This document shows, piece by piece, positions 24,656-35,240 of a stretch of DNA of 64,000 bases (positions within the stretch are counted from its first letter, which is position 1; each line of letters starts with the position of its first letter). Origin of the DNA: Pseudonocardia benzenivorans CB1190 (GTDB taxonomy: Bacteria > Actinomycetota > Actinomycetes > Mycobacteriales > Pseudonocardiaceae); contig NC_015312.1 in the NCBI RefSeq assembly GCF_000196675.2, positions 3,348,001 to 3,412,000 of the forward strand, given 5' to 3'. The position numbers and the translations under genes are program-made. The notes under the pieces are model-generated. The model saw only the letters and a list, made by a program, of their open reading frames with translations. It did no database searches and was not told the origin of the DNA.

Positions 24656-25665
24656 CGGGCCTCCCGCAGCGCGGGTCCGTCGTCGGGCAGGGTCTCGTCG
24701 GGCAGGGTCTCGTCGGCGTCGACGCCCGCGGTGCCGCCGCCGCGGTGCCGGCCGCCCGCCGGGCGGATCGCGCCGGGCACCCCCGACCGCCCGGGCGCCT
24801 CCCGCACCGTCAGCTGCGCCGCGAACGGTGCGCCGCAACGGTCCAGCACGCGCACGACGCCGGGCCGCACGTTGGTGAGCACCAGCCGGTGGGTGTCGGG
24901 GAAGCCCTCGGCGGCGTGCACGAGGCTGACCGCGGACGCGACGTCGATGAACCGCAGCGAGGCCAGGTTCAGCTCGATCTCGGTGGGCGCCGAGTGCGAC
25001 CGCAGTGCGTCGTCCAGGGTGGACTCGAGCAGGCGCGCGATCGCGGGCCGGTTGCTGTGGTCGACCTCGCCCGCGAGCCGCGCCGAGGTGAGGCCGGTGC
25101 GGACGACGCGCAGCAGGCCGTCGTCGTAGGCGGTCGGCACGCTGAGCTCCTTCCGGTGGACGTCGCGCATCCGCTCGATCTGCTCGTCGGAGTAGCGACG
25201 CCGGTCGTAGAGGCACAGCGCGGTGATGCCGCGGTCGCGGACCAGGCCGTCGAGCCCGCTGTCGTACTCGACGAAGGTCGTCGGCCACTGCCGGTCGACG
25301 CCGTAGCTCATCTGGCCGGTCATCCGGAAGCCCGCCCAGCCCGCGGCCGCGGACTCGTCGATGCGCGCGAGCATCATCTCGCGCGCCTCCGGCAGCGGGG
25401 TGTGGAAGATCGCCCGGGTGGTCTCGGCGGGCACGATCGCGAGCTGCCCGGTACCCAGCGGGCCCTCGACGGCGACGTGGTCGTCGGCGAGGCGCCCGAG
25501 CACGCCCTCGGCGGTGCCGTCGTCGAAGTAGAGGACCTGCTCGTTGCGGTCCAGCCCGTCGGCGACGAAGTCGGCCGAGACCTCCCAGAGCTGCTCCTCG
25601 CTGAGGGGGACCGCGCACACGTGATCGCCGGGCGACACGTCGTGCGTCGATCTCGTCATCTGCAC
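24652..25665 (-). CDS. MEDS sensory domain plus STAS (anti-anti-sigma) protein
   Basis: 337 residues. Residues 1-180 are a MEDS domain (SPGDHVCAVPLSEEQLWEV, ALCLYDRRRYSDEQI). Residues 205-285 are a STAS domain (IELNLASLRFIDVASAVSLVHAAE); the position usually occupied by the phosphorylated Ser after the Asp is shifted (D-V-A-S), so phospho-control may differ. The tail contains a small repeated DETLPDETLPDD. Its stop overlaps the start of the MEDS-HATPase gene, so antagonist and kinase are made together, and both carry the same sensory domain. Confidence 0.83.
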   Translation of the reverse strand: MQMTRSTHDVSPGDHVCAVPLSEEQLWEVSADFVADGLDRNEQVLYFDDGTAEGVLGRLADDHVAVEGPLGTGQLAIVPAETTRAIFHTPLPEAREMMLARIDESAAAGWAGFRMTGQMSYGVDRQWPTTFVEYDSGLDGLVRDRGITALCLYDRRRYSDEQIERMRDVHRKELSVPTAYDDGLLRVVRTGLTSARLAGEVDHSNRPAIARLLESTLDDALRSHSAPTEIELNLASLRFIDVASAVSLVHAAEGFPDTHRLVLTNVRPGVVRVLDRCGAPFAAQLTVREAPGRSGVPGAIRPAGGRHRGGGTAGVDADETLPDETLPDDGPALREAR

Positions 25666-25882
25666 CCAACCGGAGGCTCTGCGTGACCTTTCGCTCCCAC
25701 TGTATGGCGGGTGACCTGCCGCTCAGTGCCGTCGAACGGCCCACCACGCGCCGAAGCGCCACGTCCGGGCGATGAGCGGACCGTAGCCGCTCCGACCGAC
25801 CGTGACAGCCCGGGCGGGGCCCCGACCGGCTGCGGCGGCGGGCCCGGCGCCCGCCGCGCCCCACGAGCGGGCGGGTCCGCGG

Positions 25883-27457
25883 TCAGCGTGCGACCGGCGG
25901 CACCAGCGCCTCGACCAGGTGCGGGCCCGGTTCGGCCGCGGCGGCGCGCAGCGCGTCGGCGAGCTCCTCGGCGGTCCGGGCCCGGCGGGCCGGCACCCCC
26001 ATGCCCCGGGCGAGGGAGACGAAGTCGAGCGTCGGGTCGTCGAGGTCGAGCAGCCTGCGGGCCGCGGCACCCGCGCCGGCGCCGCCGAGCTGGGCGCCCA
26101 CCTGCGCGAGCTCGGCGCGCAGGACCGCGTAGGCCGCGTTGTTGTAGACGACGGTCGTCACGTCGAGGCCCTCGCGCGCGTGCGTCCACAGCGCGGAGAT
26201 CGTGTACATCGCGGCACCGTCGGCGGCCAGGCACCAGACCGGACGGTCCGGGCAGGCCACGGCGGCACCGGCGGCGGCCGGGGTCCCGAACCCGATCGCG
26301 GCGCCGGGCAGGGTCAGCCAGTCGTGCCGCGGGCCGCCCGCGGTCGCCGGCCCGAGGCCCACGCCGGAGGTGTTCGCCTCGTCGACGACGATCGCGCCCT
26401 CGGGCAGCAGCGCCCCGATGACGGCGGTGGCGGCGGCCGCGGTCAGGTCCCCGGTGGGCAGGTCGGGGCGGCGGCCCGGCTCGACCGGGGCCTCGGCGTC
26501 CGGGGCGACGAGATCGGCCAGCGCCGCCAGCGCCGTGGCCGCGGGCCCGTCCTTGCCGGCGACGGTGACGACGGAGCAGCCCTCCGGCACGAGGTCGCCG
26601 GACCGGCCCGGGTAGCCGAAGAAGGTCACCGGGCTGCGGGCCCCGGCGAGGACGAGGTGACGGGCGCCGCCGAGCTGGCGGCGGGCCACGTCGCCGACGT
26701 AGGACAGCCGGGGCACCGCGGGGATGCCGCCGCCGCGCTCGGCCCGCGGCGGGAACGTCTCGGCGAGCAGCGTGGCCCCGGTCGCGGCGGCGATCCGGGC
26801 CGCCGCGCGGGCGCCCTCGGCCAGGCCCGCGTCCCCGCCGATCAGCAGCACGCACGGCTCGCCGCCGGTGAGTGCCTTCGCGGCCGCCTCCAGCGCGTCG
26901 GCGTCGAGCGCGCCCCGCCCGGCCGCGGCCGGCGTCGCGACCGCGGCGGGTGCGCCGCCCTCGTCCCAGGACGCGTCGGCGGGCAGGATGAGCGTCGCGA
27001 CCCCGCTCGGCGGGCCGAGCGCGGCGGCCACCGCCGCGGCCGTGTCGGCGCCGACGTCGGCGGCGGTGGCGCTGCGCCGCACCCACCGCGAGACCGTGCC
27101 CGCGACCGCGTCGATGTCGGAGTCCAGCGGTGCGTCGTAGGCCTTGTGCGCGGTCGAGTGATCGCCCACCACGGTGAGGACGGGCGTGCCCGCGCGGCGC
27201 GCGTTGTGCAGGTTGGCCAGCCCGTTGCCCAGCCCGGGCCCCAGGTGCAGCAGCACCGACGCGGGCCGGCCGGTCATCCGCCCGTAGCCGTCGGCGGCCC
27301 CGGTGGCCACACCCTCGAACAGCGTCAGCACCGGGCGCATGGCGGGGACGTCGTCCAGTGCGGCGACGAAGTGCATCTCCGACGTGCCGGGGTTGGCGAA
27401 GCAGACGTCGACACCGCCGTCGACGAGCGTGTGCAGCAGCGCCTGCGCGCCCCTCAC
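25883..27457 (-). CDS. thiamine-pyrophosphate enzyme, acetolactate synthase large-subunit-like
   Basis: 524 residues from GTG 27457 (overlapping the OsmC stop). TPP-enzyme architecture: Pyr domain with the catalytic Glu in TLFEGVATGAADGYGRMTG, central domain (ETFPPRAERGGG), and PP domain with GDG-like AADGAAMYTISALWTHA plus NNAAY, the Mg/TPP-binding segment. No small subunit gene is adjacent, and the sequence is closer to stand-alone ALS-like or decarboxylase proteins than to IlvB. The exact 2-keto acid substrate is open. Translational coupling with OsmC is unusual. Confidence 0.82.
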   Translation of the reverse strand: MRGAQALLHTLVDGGVDVCFANPGTSEMHFVAALDDVPAMRPVLTLFEGVATGAADGYGRMTGRPASVLLHLGPGLGNGLANLHNARRAGTPVLTVVGDHSTAHKAYDAPLDSDIDAVAGTVSRWVRRSATAADVGADTAAAVAAALGPPSGVATLILPADASWDEGGAPAAVATPAAAGRGALDADALEAAAKALTGGEPCVLLIGGDAGLAEGARAAARIAAATGATLLAETFPPRAERGGGIPAVPRLSYVGDVARRQLGGARHLVLAGARSPVTFFGYPGRSGDLVPEGCSVVTVAGKDGPAATALAALADLVAPDAEAPVEPGRRPDLPTGDLTAAAATAVIGALLPEGAIVVDEANTSGVGLGPATAGGPRHDWLTLPGAAIGFGTPAAAGAAVACPDRPVWCLAADGAAMYTISALWTHAREGLDVTTVVYNNAAYAVLRAELAQVGAQLGGAGAGAAARRLLDLDDPTLDFVSLARGMGVPARRARTAEELADALRAAAAEPGPHLVEALVPPVAR

Positions 27458-27972
27458 CGGCCGCCCCCGGAGGTGGTCACCTCGACCGCCGTGGCGGGGG
27501 AGGACCGCAGCGTCTGCAGGACGACGCAGTACCGCTCGGTCAGCTTCACCAGCGTGGCGACCTGGTCGTCGTCGGCGTCGGTGACCAGGTCGAAGCGCAG
27601 CCGGACGTCGCGGAACCCGACGGGGGCCTCCTTGTCGACGCCGAGCGTCCCGCGGAAGTCGAGGTCGCCCTCGGCGTGCACGGTGCCGGTCGCCTCGATC
27701 CCCAGCGACGTCGCGACGGCGCGCAACGTCACCCCGGCGCACGCGACGAGCGCCTCGAGCAGCATGTCGCCCGAGCACAGCTGGGTGCCGTCGCCGCCGG
27801 TCGCCGGGTGCAGGCCGGCCTCCGCGAGCGCGGTCGCGGTGCGCACCCTGCAGGCGACACCGGAGCCGTCGAGCTCACCGTCGGCGCGCAGCGTCACCAG
27901 TGCGGCGCCGGGGTCGTCGCGGTAGCGCTGCTTGAGCGGGGCCTGCGTCTGCCGGAGCGTCGTCGCGTCCAT
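27454..27972 (-). CDS. OsmC family protein
   Basis: 172 residues from ATG 27972. OsmC/Ohr fold with the redox cysteine pair: Cys in LCSGDMLLEALVACAGVTLRAVA and Cys in TERYCVVLQTL. Such proteins reduce organic hydroperoxides or respond to osmotic stress in the cytosol. The gene leads a two-gene unit with the TPP enzyme and is divergent from the phosphatidyltransferase gene 70 bases away. Confidence 0.88.
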   Translation of the reverse strand: MDATTLRQTQAPLKQRYRDDPGAALVTLRADGELDGSGVACRVRTATALAEAGLHPATGGDGTQLCSGDMLLEALVACAGVTLRAVATSLGIEATGTVHAEGDLDFRGTLGVDKEAPVGFRDVRLRFDLVTDADDDQVATLVKLTERYCVVLQTLRSSPATAVEVTTSGGGR

Positions 27973-28030
27973 GGGCCCATCGTGCCGCGCCGGCGGGACC
28001 GTCCGCAGCACCGGCCGCGACCGTGCGACG

Positions 28031-28036
28031 TAGGCT
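28031..28036 (+). promoter_or_regulatory. -10-like TAGGCT, leaderless spacing
   Basis: TAGGCT ends six bases before GTG 28043, matching the usual layout of leaderless actinobacterial promoters. Confidence 0.35.
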
Positions 28037-28042
28037 CCCCGC

Positions 28043-28717
28043 GTGTCCGACGCGTCGTCGGTGCCCTCCTCCGCGGACCGGGTGCTCACCGTCCCCAATG
28101 CACTGAGCGTGCTGCGCCTGCTCGGCGTCCCGTTGTTCCTCTACCTGCTGCTCGGGCCGCACGCCGACGGCTGGGCGATCCTCGTGCTCGCCGTCGGCGG
28201 GGTCACCGACTGGCTCGACGGCAAGCTCGCCCGGCTGCTGGACCAGTACTCGCGGCTGGGCGCCGTGCTCGACCCGGCCGTCGACCGGCTCTACATCCTG
28301 GCCGCGCTGCTGGCGCTGGGTTTCCGCGACGTCGTCCCATGGTGGGCCGTCATCCTGCTGGTGGCCCGTGACGTCGTGCTCGGTCTGTGCCTGCCCGTGC
28401 TGCGCCGCCGCGGGTACGGCCCGTTCGTGGTGACCTACCTCGGCAAGGCCGCGACGTTCCAGCTCCTCTACGCGTTCCCGCTGCTGCTGCTCGGCCAGGG
28501 CCACAACTGGTTCGCCGACCTCGCGCGACCGTTCGGCTACGCCTTCGCGGGCTGGGGCGTGGCGCTGTACCTGTGGTCGGGACTGCTCTACCTGGCCCAG
28601 TTCGTGAAGGCCCTGCGTACGCCCGTCCCGACGCCGACGCCGACGCCGACGACCGGCCCCGGGGCCGGTCCGGCACCGTCCGGAACCCGGGCACGGCCGG
28701 GTCCGCACGAGGTCTAG
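28043..28717 (+). CDS. CDP-alcohol phosphatidyltransferase family protein
   Basis: 224 residues with about five membrane helices. The family signature D-G-x2-A-R-x8-G-x3-D-x3-D is complete: TDWLDGKLARLLDQYSRLGAVLDPAVDRLY. It condenses CDP-diacylglycerol with an alcohol such as glycerol-3-phosphate or phosphatidylglycerol at the cytoplasmic membrane. In mycobacteria a pgsA2-type gene holds this position before garA, so this is its likely counterpart. A short Thr-Pro repeat (PTPTPTPT) is in the C-terminal tail. Confidence 0.87.
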   Translation: MSDASSVPSSADRVLTVPNALSVLRLLGVPLFLYLLLGPHADGWAILVLAVGGVTDWLDGKLARLLDQYSRLGAVLDPAVDRLYILAALLALGFRDVVPWWAVILLVARDVVLGLCLPVLRRRGYGPFVVTYLGKAATFQLLYAFPLLLLGQGHNWFADLARPFGYAFAGWGVALYLWSGLLYLAQFVKALRTPVPTPTPTPTTGPGAGPAPSGTRARPGPHEV

Positions 28718-28890
28718 GCTCCGTCGCGAACCGACCCCCGGACACGACGACGTGCCCGGCGGGGCGACCCGGGCGGGCGACACCGGTCGGCCCCGATCGG
28801 GCCCGGCCGACGTCGGTCCGGCAGGGTAGGTTTCCCGCGACGCGGGCCGTTGCGGCCCGCGCCCAGCACATCGCAGGAGGAGAGCCCGAG

Positions 28891-29337
28891 GTGACCACGA
28901 ACGACGGCCCCGGCGTCCCGCCGGAGCGCGCACCGGAGACGACCTCGGTCTTCCGGGCCGACTTCCTCGCCGACGTCGAGCAGCCGGCGCAGGACCAGCC
29001 GGTCTCCGGCCTCGACGCGCTGCCCCCCGGGTCGGCGTTGCTCGTGGTCAAGCGCGGGCCCAACGCCGGGTCGCGGTTCCTGCTCGACCGGCCGACGACG
29101 AGCGCCGGCCGGCACCCCGACAGCGACATCTTCCTCGACGACGTGACGGTCTCCCGGCGGCACGCGGAGTTCCGCCGCGACGGCGACTTCGTCGTCGTCG
29201 ACGTCGGCAGCCTCAACGGCACCTACGTCAACCGCGAGCCGGTCGACACCGCGGTCCTCGCCAACGGCGACGAGGTGCAGATCGGCAAGTTCCGGCTGAT
29301 CTTCCTCACCGGCGCCCGCGAGCCCGGCGGTCAGTGA
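28891..29337 (+). CDS. garA: FHA-domain metabolic regulator GarA
   Basis: 148 residues from GTG 28891, with GGAGGAG upstream. The N-terminus contains ETTSVFRADF, the paired-threonine site phosphorylated by PknB/PknG in mycobacterial GarA and by PknG on OdhI. Residues 50-140 are an FHA domain (SAGRHPDSDIFLDDVTVSRRHAEF, VGSLNGTYVN). Unphosphorylated GarA inhibits 2-oxoglutarate dehydrogenase and glutamate dehydrogenase and stimulates glutamate synthase, steering nitrogen metabolism. Neighbours match the mycobacterial locus. Confidence 0.93.
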   Translation: MTTNDGPGVPPERAPETTSVFRADFLADVEQPAQDQPVSGLDALPPGSALLVVKRGPNAGSRFLLDRPTTSAGRHPDSDIFLDDVTVSRRHAEFRRDGDFVVVDVGSLNGTYVNREPVDTAVLANGDEVQIGKFRLIFLTGAREPGGQ

Positions 29338-29645
29338 CGCCGCGTCCGCTCCGACACCACGGCCGGCCCGATCCGGTGTGACACGCCCGGCGTCGTCACG
29401 CACCGCGACGGGCCGGCCGTGGTGCGTCCGGGCCCCGGCGGCCAGGTCGCGCCGGGTCGGCGAGGGTTGCCGAACACACCGATCCTGTGGCGAACTGCCC
29501 GTCCGGAGGCGCGCGTCGGGCAGGCGGCCCGTGTAGCGTCATCACCGTCAGACGCCGCACGGTTCGCGGACGCGGTCGGGTCCCGGCCCGGCTGGTCCGG
29601 GAACGCGGACGGAGCGCGGACGCACGATGGGTGAGGAGGCGACGT
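29338..29645. other. 308-bp gap where mycobacteria carry ftsR (Rv1828)
   Basis: No gene is supported. The first third holds a large hairpin (29355-29424); the rest is unstructured apart from TAGCGT (29534-29539), a possible -10, and the Shine-Dalgarno of the next gene. In mycobacteria a MerR-type gene occupies the equivalent place. Confidence 0.5.
29355..29424. terminator. long hairpin after garA
   Basis: Perfect 16-bp arms CACCACGGCCGGCCCG (29355-29370) and complement (29409-29424). The 38-base interior also has partial complementarity (GGTGTGAC with GTCACGCACC). It begins 18 bases after the garA stop and is the obvious terminator. Confidence 0.6.
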
Positions 29646-30122
29646 ATGAGCGAGATGCGCGTCGTGGGAGTCAGGGTCGAACTGCCCGCCAACCAGCCCA
29701 TCCTCTTGTTGCGGGAGACGAGCGGCGACCGGTACCTGCCGATCTGGATCGGGTCGGTCGAGGCGACGGCGATCGCACTGGAGCAGCAGGGCGTCAAGCC
29801 GGCCCGCCCGCTGACCCACGACCTGTTGAAGGACGTGATCGGCGCCCTCGGCAGACGACTCGAGCAGGTGCGGATCACCGACCTGCAGGAGGGCACCTTC
29901 TACGCAGAGCTGATCTTCGACGGCGGCGTGAAGGTGTCGGCGCGGCCGAGCGACTCCGTGGCGCTGGCGCTGCGGATCGGGGTGCCGATCCACGCCGACG
30001 AGAGCGTGCTCGCCGAGGCGGGGCTCGTCATCCCCGACGAGCAGGAGGACGAGGTCGAGAAGTTCCGCGAGTTCCTCGACTCGGTCTCGCCGGAGGACTT
30101 CCGCGGCGCCCAGCCGGGCTGA
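29646..30122 (+). CDS. bifunctional nuclease family protein (DUF151)
   Basis: 158 residues from ATG 29646 with GAGGAGG (29633-29639) six bases upstream. DUF151 is complete: VRVELPANQPILLLRE, RYLPIWIGSVEATAIALEQQG, TFYAELIFDGGVKVSARPSDSVALALRIGVPIHADE. Members were named for DNase/RNase activity in plants; the bacterial role is unclear. It is the counterpart of Rv1829 and keeps its conserved position before the MerR gene and gcvP. Confidence 0.88.
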   Translation: MSEMRVVGVRVELPANQPILLLRETSGDRYLPIWIGSVEATAIALEQQGVKPARPLTHDLLKDVIGALGRRLEQVRITDLQEGTFYAELIFDGGVKVSARPSDSVALALRIGVPIHADESVLAEAGLVIPDEQEDEVEKFREFLDSVSPEDFRGAQPG

Positions 30123-30181
30123 CGCGGCGGCGCCCGCCGGCCGACACGCCCGTGATCGGGTGACGCCACCGGCGCGGCGCG

Positions 30182-30210
30182 TTGACCGACTGCTCACATT
30201 TGCTTACGGT
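30182..30210 (+). promoter_or_regulatory. sigma-A-like promoter of the MerR gene
   Basis: TTGACC (30182-30187) and TACGGT (30205-30210) are separated by 17 bases, the best consensus promoter seen in the window. The surrounding AT-richer stretch (CTCACATTTGCTTACGG) supports it. Confidence 0.65.
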
Positions 30211-30276
30211 CGGCATCGTTCGGTTGGGTGGATGAACGGGATTCGCGGTCGTCGCGACCCGACGGGAAGGAGTGCC

Positions 30277-30855
30277 GTGGACGCGTCGCCGCCCGACGCG
30301 CCCGAACAGGGCGAGCTCTTCCCTGACCCCCTCGTGGGCGAAGGTCTCGACGGCATGCCCGACCAGCTGGTCGGGTTCCGCGGGCCGACCGCGTGCCAGG
30401 TCGTCGGCATCACCTACCGCCAGCTGGACTACTGGGCCCGCACCGGCCTCGTCGTCCCGTCGATCCGCGGGGCCGCCGGCTCCGGGAGCCAGCGGCTGTA
30501 CTCCTTCAAGGACGTGCTGGTCCTCAAGGTCGTCAAGCGCCTGCTCGACGCCGGGGTGTCCCTGCAGAACATCCGCGTCGCGGTCGAGCACCTGCGGCGC
30601 CGCGGGATAAGAGATCTGGCCGGCATCACGCTGTTCAGCGACGGCACGACCGTCTACGAGTGCGCCTCGCCCGAGGAGGTCGTCGACCTGCTGCAGGGTG
30701 GGCAGGGCGTCTTCGGCATCGCGGTCTCCGGCGCGATGCGCGAGATCAGCGGCTCGATCAAGGACTTCCCCGTGGAGCGGGCCGACGGTGGCACCGTCGA
30801 CGACGCCCCCGAGGACGAGCTGTCGCGCCGCCGGGCGCGCCGCGCGATCAGCTAG
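30277..30855 (+). CDS. MerR-family transcriptional regulator (Rv1830-like)
   Basis: 192 residues from GTG 30277, four bases after GGGAAGGAG. The MerR winged helix occupies residues 35-105 (ACQVVGITYRQLDYWARTGL, SQRLYSFKDVLVLKVVKRLLDAG, SLQNIRVAVEHLRRRG). The C-terminus (ECASPEEVVDLLQGGQGVFGIAV) lacks the metal-binding cysteines of classical MerR proteins and matches the Rv1830 group, a conserved neighbour of gcvP in actinobacteria that is linked to growth and division. A palindromic repeat follows. Confidence 0.88.
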   Translation: MDASPPDAPEQGELFPDPLVGEGLDGMPDQLVGFRGPTACQVVGITYRQLDYWARTGLVVPSIRGAAGSGSQRLYSFKDVLVLKVVKRLLDAGVSLQNIRVAVEHLRRRGIRDLAGITLFSDGTTVYECASPEEVVDLLQGGQGVFGIAVSGAMREISGSIKDFPVERADGGTVDDAPEDELSRRRARRAIS

Positions 30856-30873
30856 AAACGCCGACAGCGGACC

Positions 30874-30898
30874 GCGAGTGGCGATGGTCGCCACTCAC
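30874..30898. repeat. GTGAGTGGCG palindromic element, copy 3 (short form)
   Basis: Arms GCGAGTGGCGA (30874-30884) and TCGCCACTCAC (30888-30898) pair with one mismatch around TGG. It lies 18 bases after the MerR stop and before the riboswitch promoter, so it probably insulates the two units. Confidence 0.65.
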
Positions 30899-30980
30899 GA
30901 CGAGCGCCGCTCACGACCCGACCGGTGGGGCGCGACCGTGTCGAACAGTTCCGGAGCCCCTCCCGGGCCCCGCTGGGGGC

Positions 30981-30986
30981 TAGGAT
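30981..30986 (+). promoter_or_regulatory. -10 element of the riboswitch/gcvP transcript
   Basis: TAGGAT fits the actinobacterial -10 consensus and would start transcription about 20 bases before the first aptamer. No good -35 is visible. Confidence 0.45.
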
Positions 30987-31007
30987 GGCGCGCGTAGTCG
31001 CCGATCC

Positions 31008-31205
31008 CGCGCGGGAGAGCCCGGAACGTGCCGGGCGCCGAAGGAGCAACTCCTCCCCGGAACCTCTCAGGCACCAGGACCGCGTGGGCGAGACGCCTCT
31101 GGAAAGCGACGCCGGGTCACCGTCGTCCGCCGACGGGGAAAGCCCGCGCTCGCGCGGGTGAATCTCTCAGGCGCTCCGGTCACGGAGCGGGGACAGAGGG
31201 GGAGG
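31008..31205 (+). ncRNA. glycine riboswitch, tandem aptamers
   Basis: The first aptamer opens GCGGGAGAGC (31011), has the conserved GCCGAAGGAGCAACTC, CCTCTCAGGCACCAGGACCG and GACGCCTCTGGAAAGC. The second repeats the core with ACGGGGAAAGCCC, GGTGAATCTCTCAGGC and GGACAGAGGGG (ending near 31203). The AG-rich pairing segments and CTCTCAGGC in both copies are diagnostic. Glycine binding is expected to switch on gcvP, whose ATG follows 40 bases later. Confidence 0.9.
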
Positions 31206-31243
31206 GCAGTACGCCCGCGCCCGCCGCCCGAGAGGTCGACCCC

Positions 31244-34138
<2,895 letters not shown>

Positions 34139-34142
34139 GGTC

Positions 34143-34194
34143 GTGAGTGGCGGTCGTAGCCACAGCGACTGCCACAGCGACGATCGCCACTCAC
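34143..34194. repeat. GTGAGTGGCG palindromic element, copy 4
   Basis: Outer arms of 18 bases (34143-34160 and 34177-34194) pair with two mismatches. The loop contains CACAGCGACTGCCACAGCGA, an internal direct repeat. The TGA of the convergent minus-strand gene (34193-34191) is the TGA of the conserved GTGAGTGGCG arm. Acts for gcvP on one side and that gene on the other. Confidence 0.7.
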
Positions 34195-35072
34195 AGGCGC
34201 TCGCAGAGCGCGATCAGGCGGGAGCGCAGCGGCGCGGCGCGCTCGGCGAAGGCCGCCTGCAGCCGGGCGTACTCGGCGCGGCCCGCGGGGGTCTCGATCC
34301 GGACCGGTGCGTAGCCGTGGGCGGCGAGGTCGTAGGGACTCGCGCGCATGTCCAGCTCGCGGACGTCGGCGGCCAGCTCGAAGCAGTCGCCCAGCAGGTC
34401 CGACGGGCACCCCGGGGCGAGCTTGTACGCCCACTTGTAGAGGTCCATCGTCGCGTGCAGGCACCCCGGCTGTTCCAGCGCGACCTGGGTCTCCCGCGTC
34501 GGGGTCAGCGCGTTGCGGGGGCGGGCGCCGTCGGTGAAGAACCGGAACGCGTCGTAGTGCGTGCACTGCACGGGCAGTGACTCGACGACGGCGTCGGTGC
34601 CGGCGGCCCCGAGCCGCAGCGGGACGGCCCGGTGGCGGGGCGCGTCGCTGCGGTAGACCATGGCCCACTCGTGCAGGCCGAAGCAGCCCAGCCGCGCCGG
34701 CCGCGACGCGGTCGCACGCAGCAGCCGGCCGACGAACTCCGCGGTCGAGCGCAGCCGGGGCAGGGCGGCGACGTCGAGGACGACGCCGGCGGGCCCGCAG
34801 ACGTAGCCGGGCCGGTCGAGGAACTCCGCGGCGTCGCGCAGGGCGACGCCGGGGCCGGGGTCCCAGCGTTCGAGCTGGGCGGGCCGCAGCGAGTAGTAGG
34901 TGAAGAGGAAGTCCAGTACCGGATGGGCCTCGCCGCGGCGGCGCCGCTCGCGGTGCGGTCCGGTCCAGCGGGCCATCCGCTCGCGGTGGGCCCGGGCCCG
35001 CTCGCGCCACTGCCCGCCGTCGAGCACGACGGCGGGGCCGCGCGCGGTGGCGACGGACGGGGCTGCGGTCAC
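34191..35072 (-). CDS. conserved actinobacterial protein annotated in relatives as 3-methyladenine DNA glycosylase
   Basis: 293 residues from GTG 35072, overlapping the stop of a short upstream frame (GTGA). Recognisable blocks are HPVLDFLFTYYSLRPAQLERW, FGLHEWAMVYRSD, VQCTHYDAFRFFTDGARPRN and LHATMDLYKWAYKLAP. I recall this family carrying the name 3-methyladenine DNA glycosylase in actinobacteria, but no HhH or AAG signature is visible, so the activity is uncertain. The conserved His/Tyr/Lys-rich blocks suggest an enzyme. Confidence 0.6.
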   Translation of the reverse strand: MTAAPSVATARGPAVVLDGGQWRERARAHRERMARWTGPHRERRRRGEAHPVLDFLFTYYSLRPAQLERWDPGPGVALRDAAEFLDRPGYVCGPAGVVLDVAALPRLRSTAEFVGRLLRATASRPARLGCFGLHEWAMVYRSDAPRHRAVPLRLGAAGTDAVVESLPVQCTHYDAFRFFTDGARPRNALTPTRETQVALEQPGCLHATMDLYKWAYKLAPGCPSDLLGDCFELAADVRELDMRASPYDLAAHGYAPVRIETPAGRAEYARLQAAFAERAAPLRSRLIALCERL

Positions 35073-35194
35073 CCGGCGACGGTACCCGGCCCGGCGGCGG
35101 GCTCCGGGCGGGCGACCCAGCGGGCGCCCGGGCCGCCCTCCTCGATGCCGTAGGCGAGGATCCGCTGCGGGTGGATGCGGATGACGCCCGCCAC
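35069..35194 (-). pseudogene. short frame resembling the C-terminus of a PPOX (pyridoxamine-phosphate-oxidase-like) protein
   Basis: 41 residues from GTG 35194 (VAGVIRIHPQRILAYGIEEG then GPGARWVARP). The pattern resembles the final strands of PPOX-type flavin/F420 proteins, without the rest of the domain. Its TGA overlaps the GTG of the following gene, so it could act as a translated leader. A stop codon lies shortly upstream in the same frame. Either a gene remnant or a small coupled protein. Confidence 0.35.
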
Positions 35195-35240
35195 GGTCGC
35201 ACCTGAACCGAGGTCGAGGTCAAGACGTCACGACATGGGG

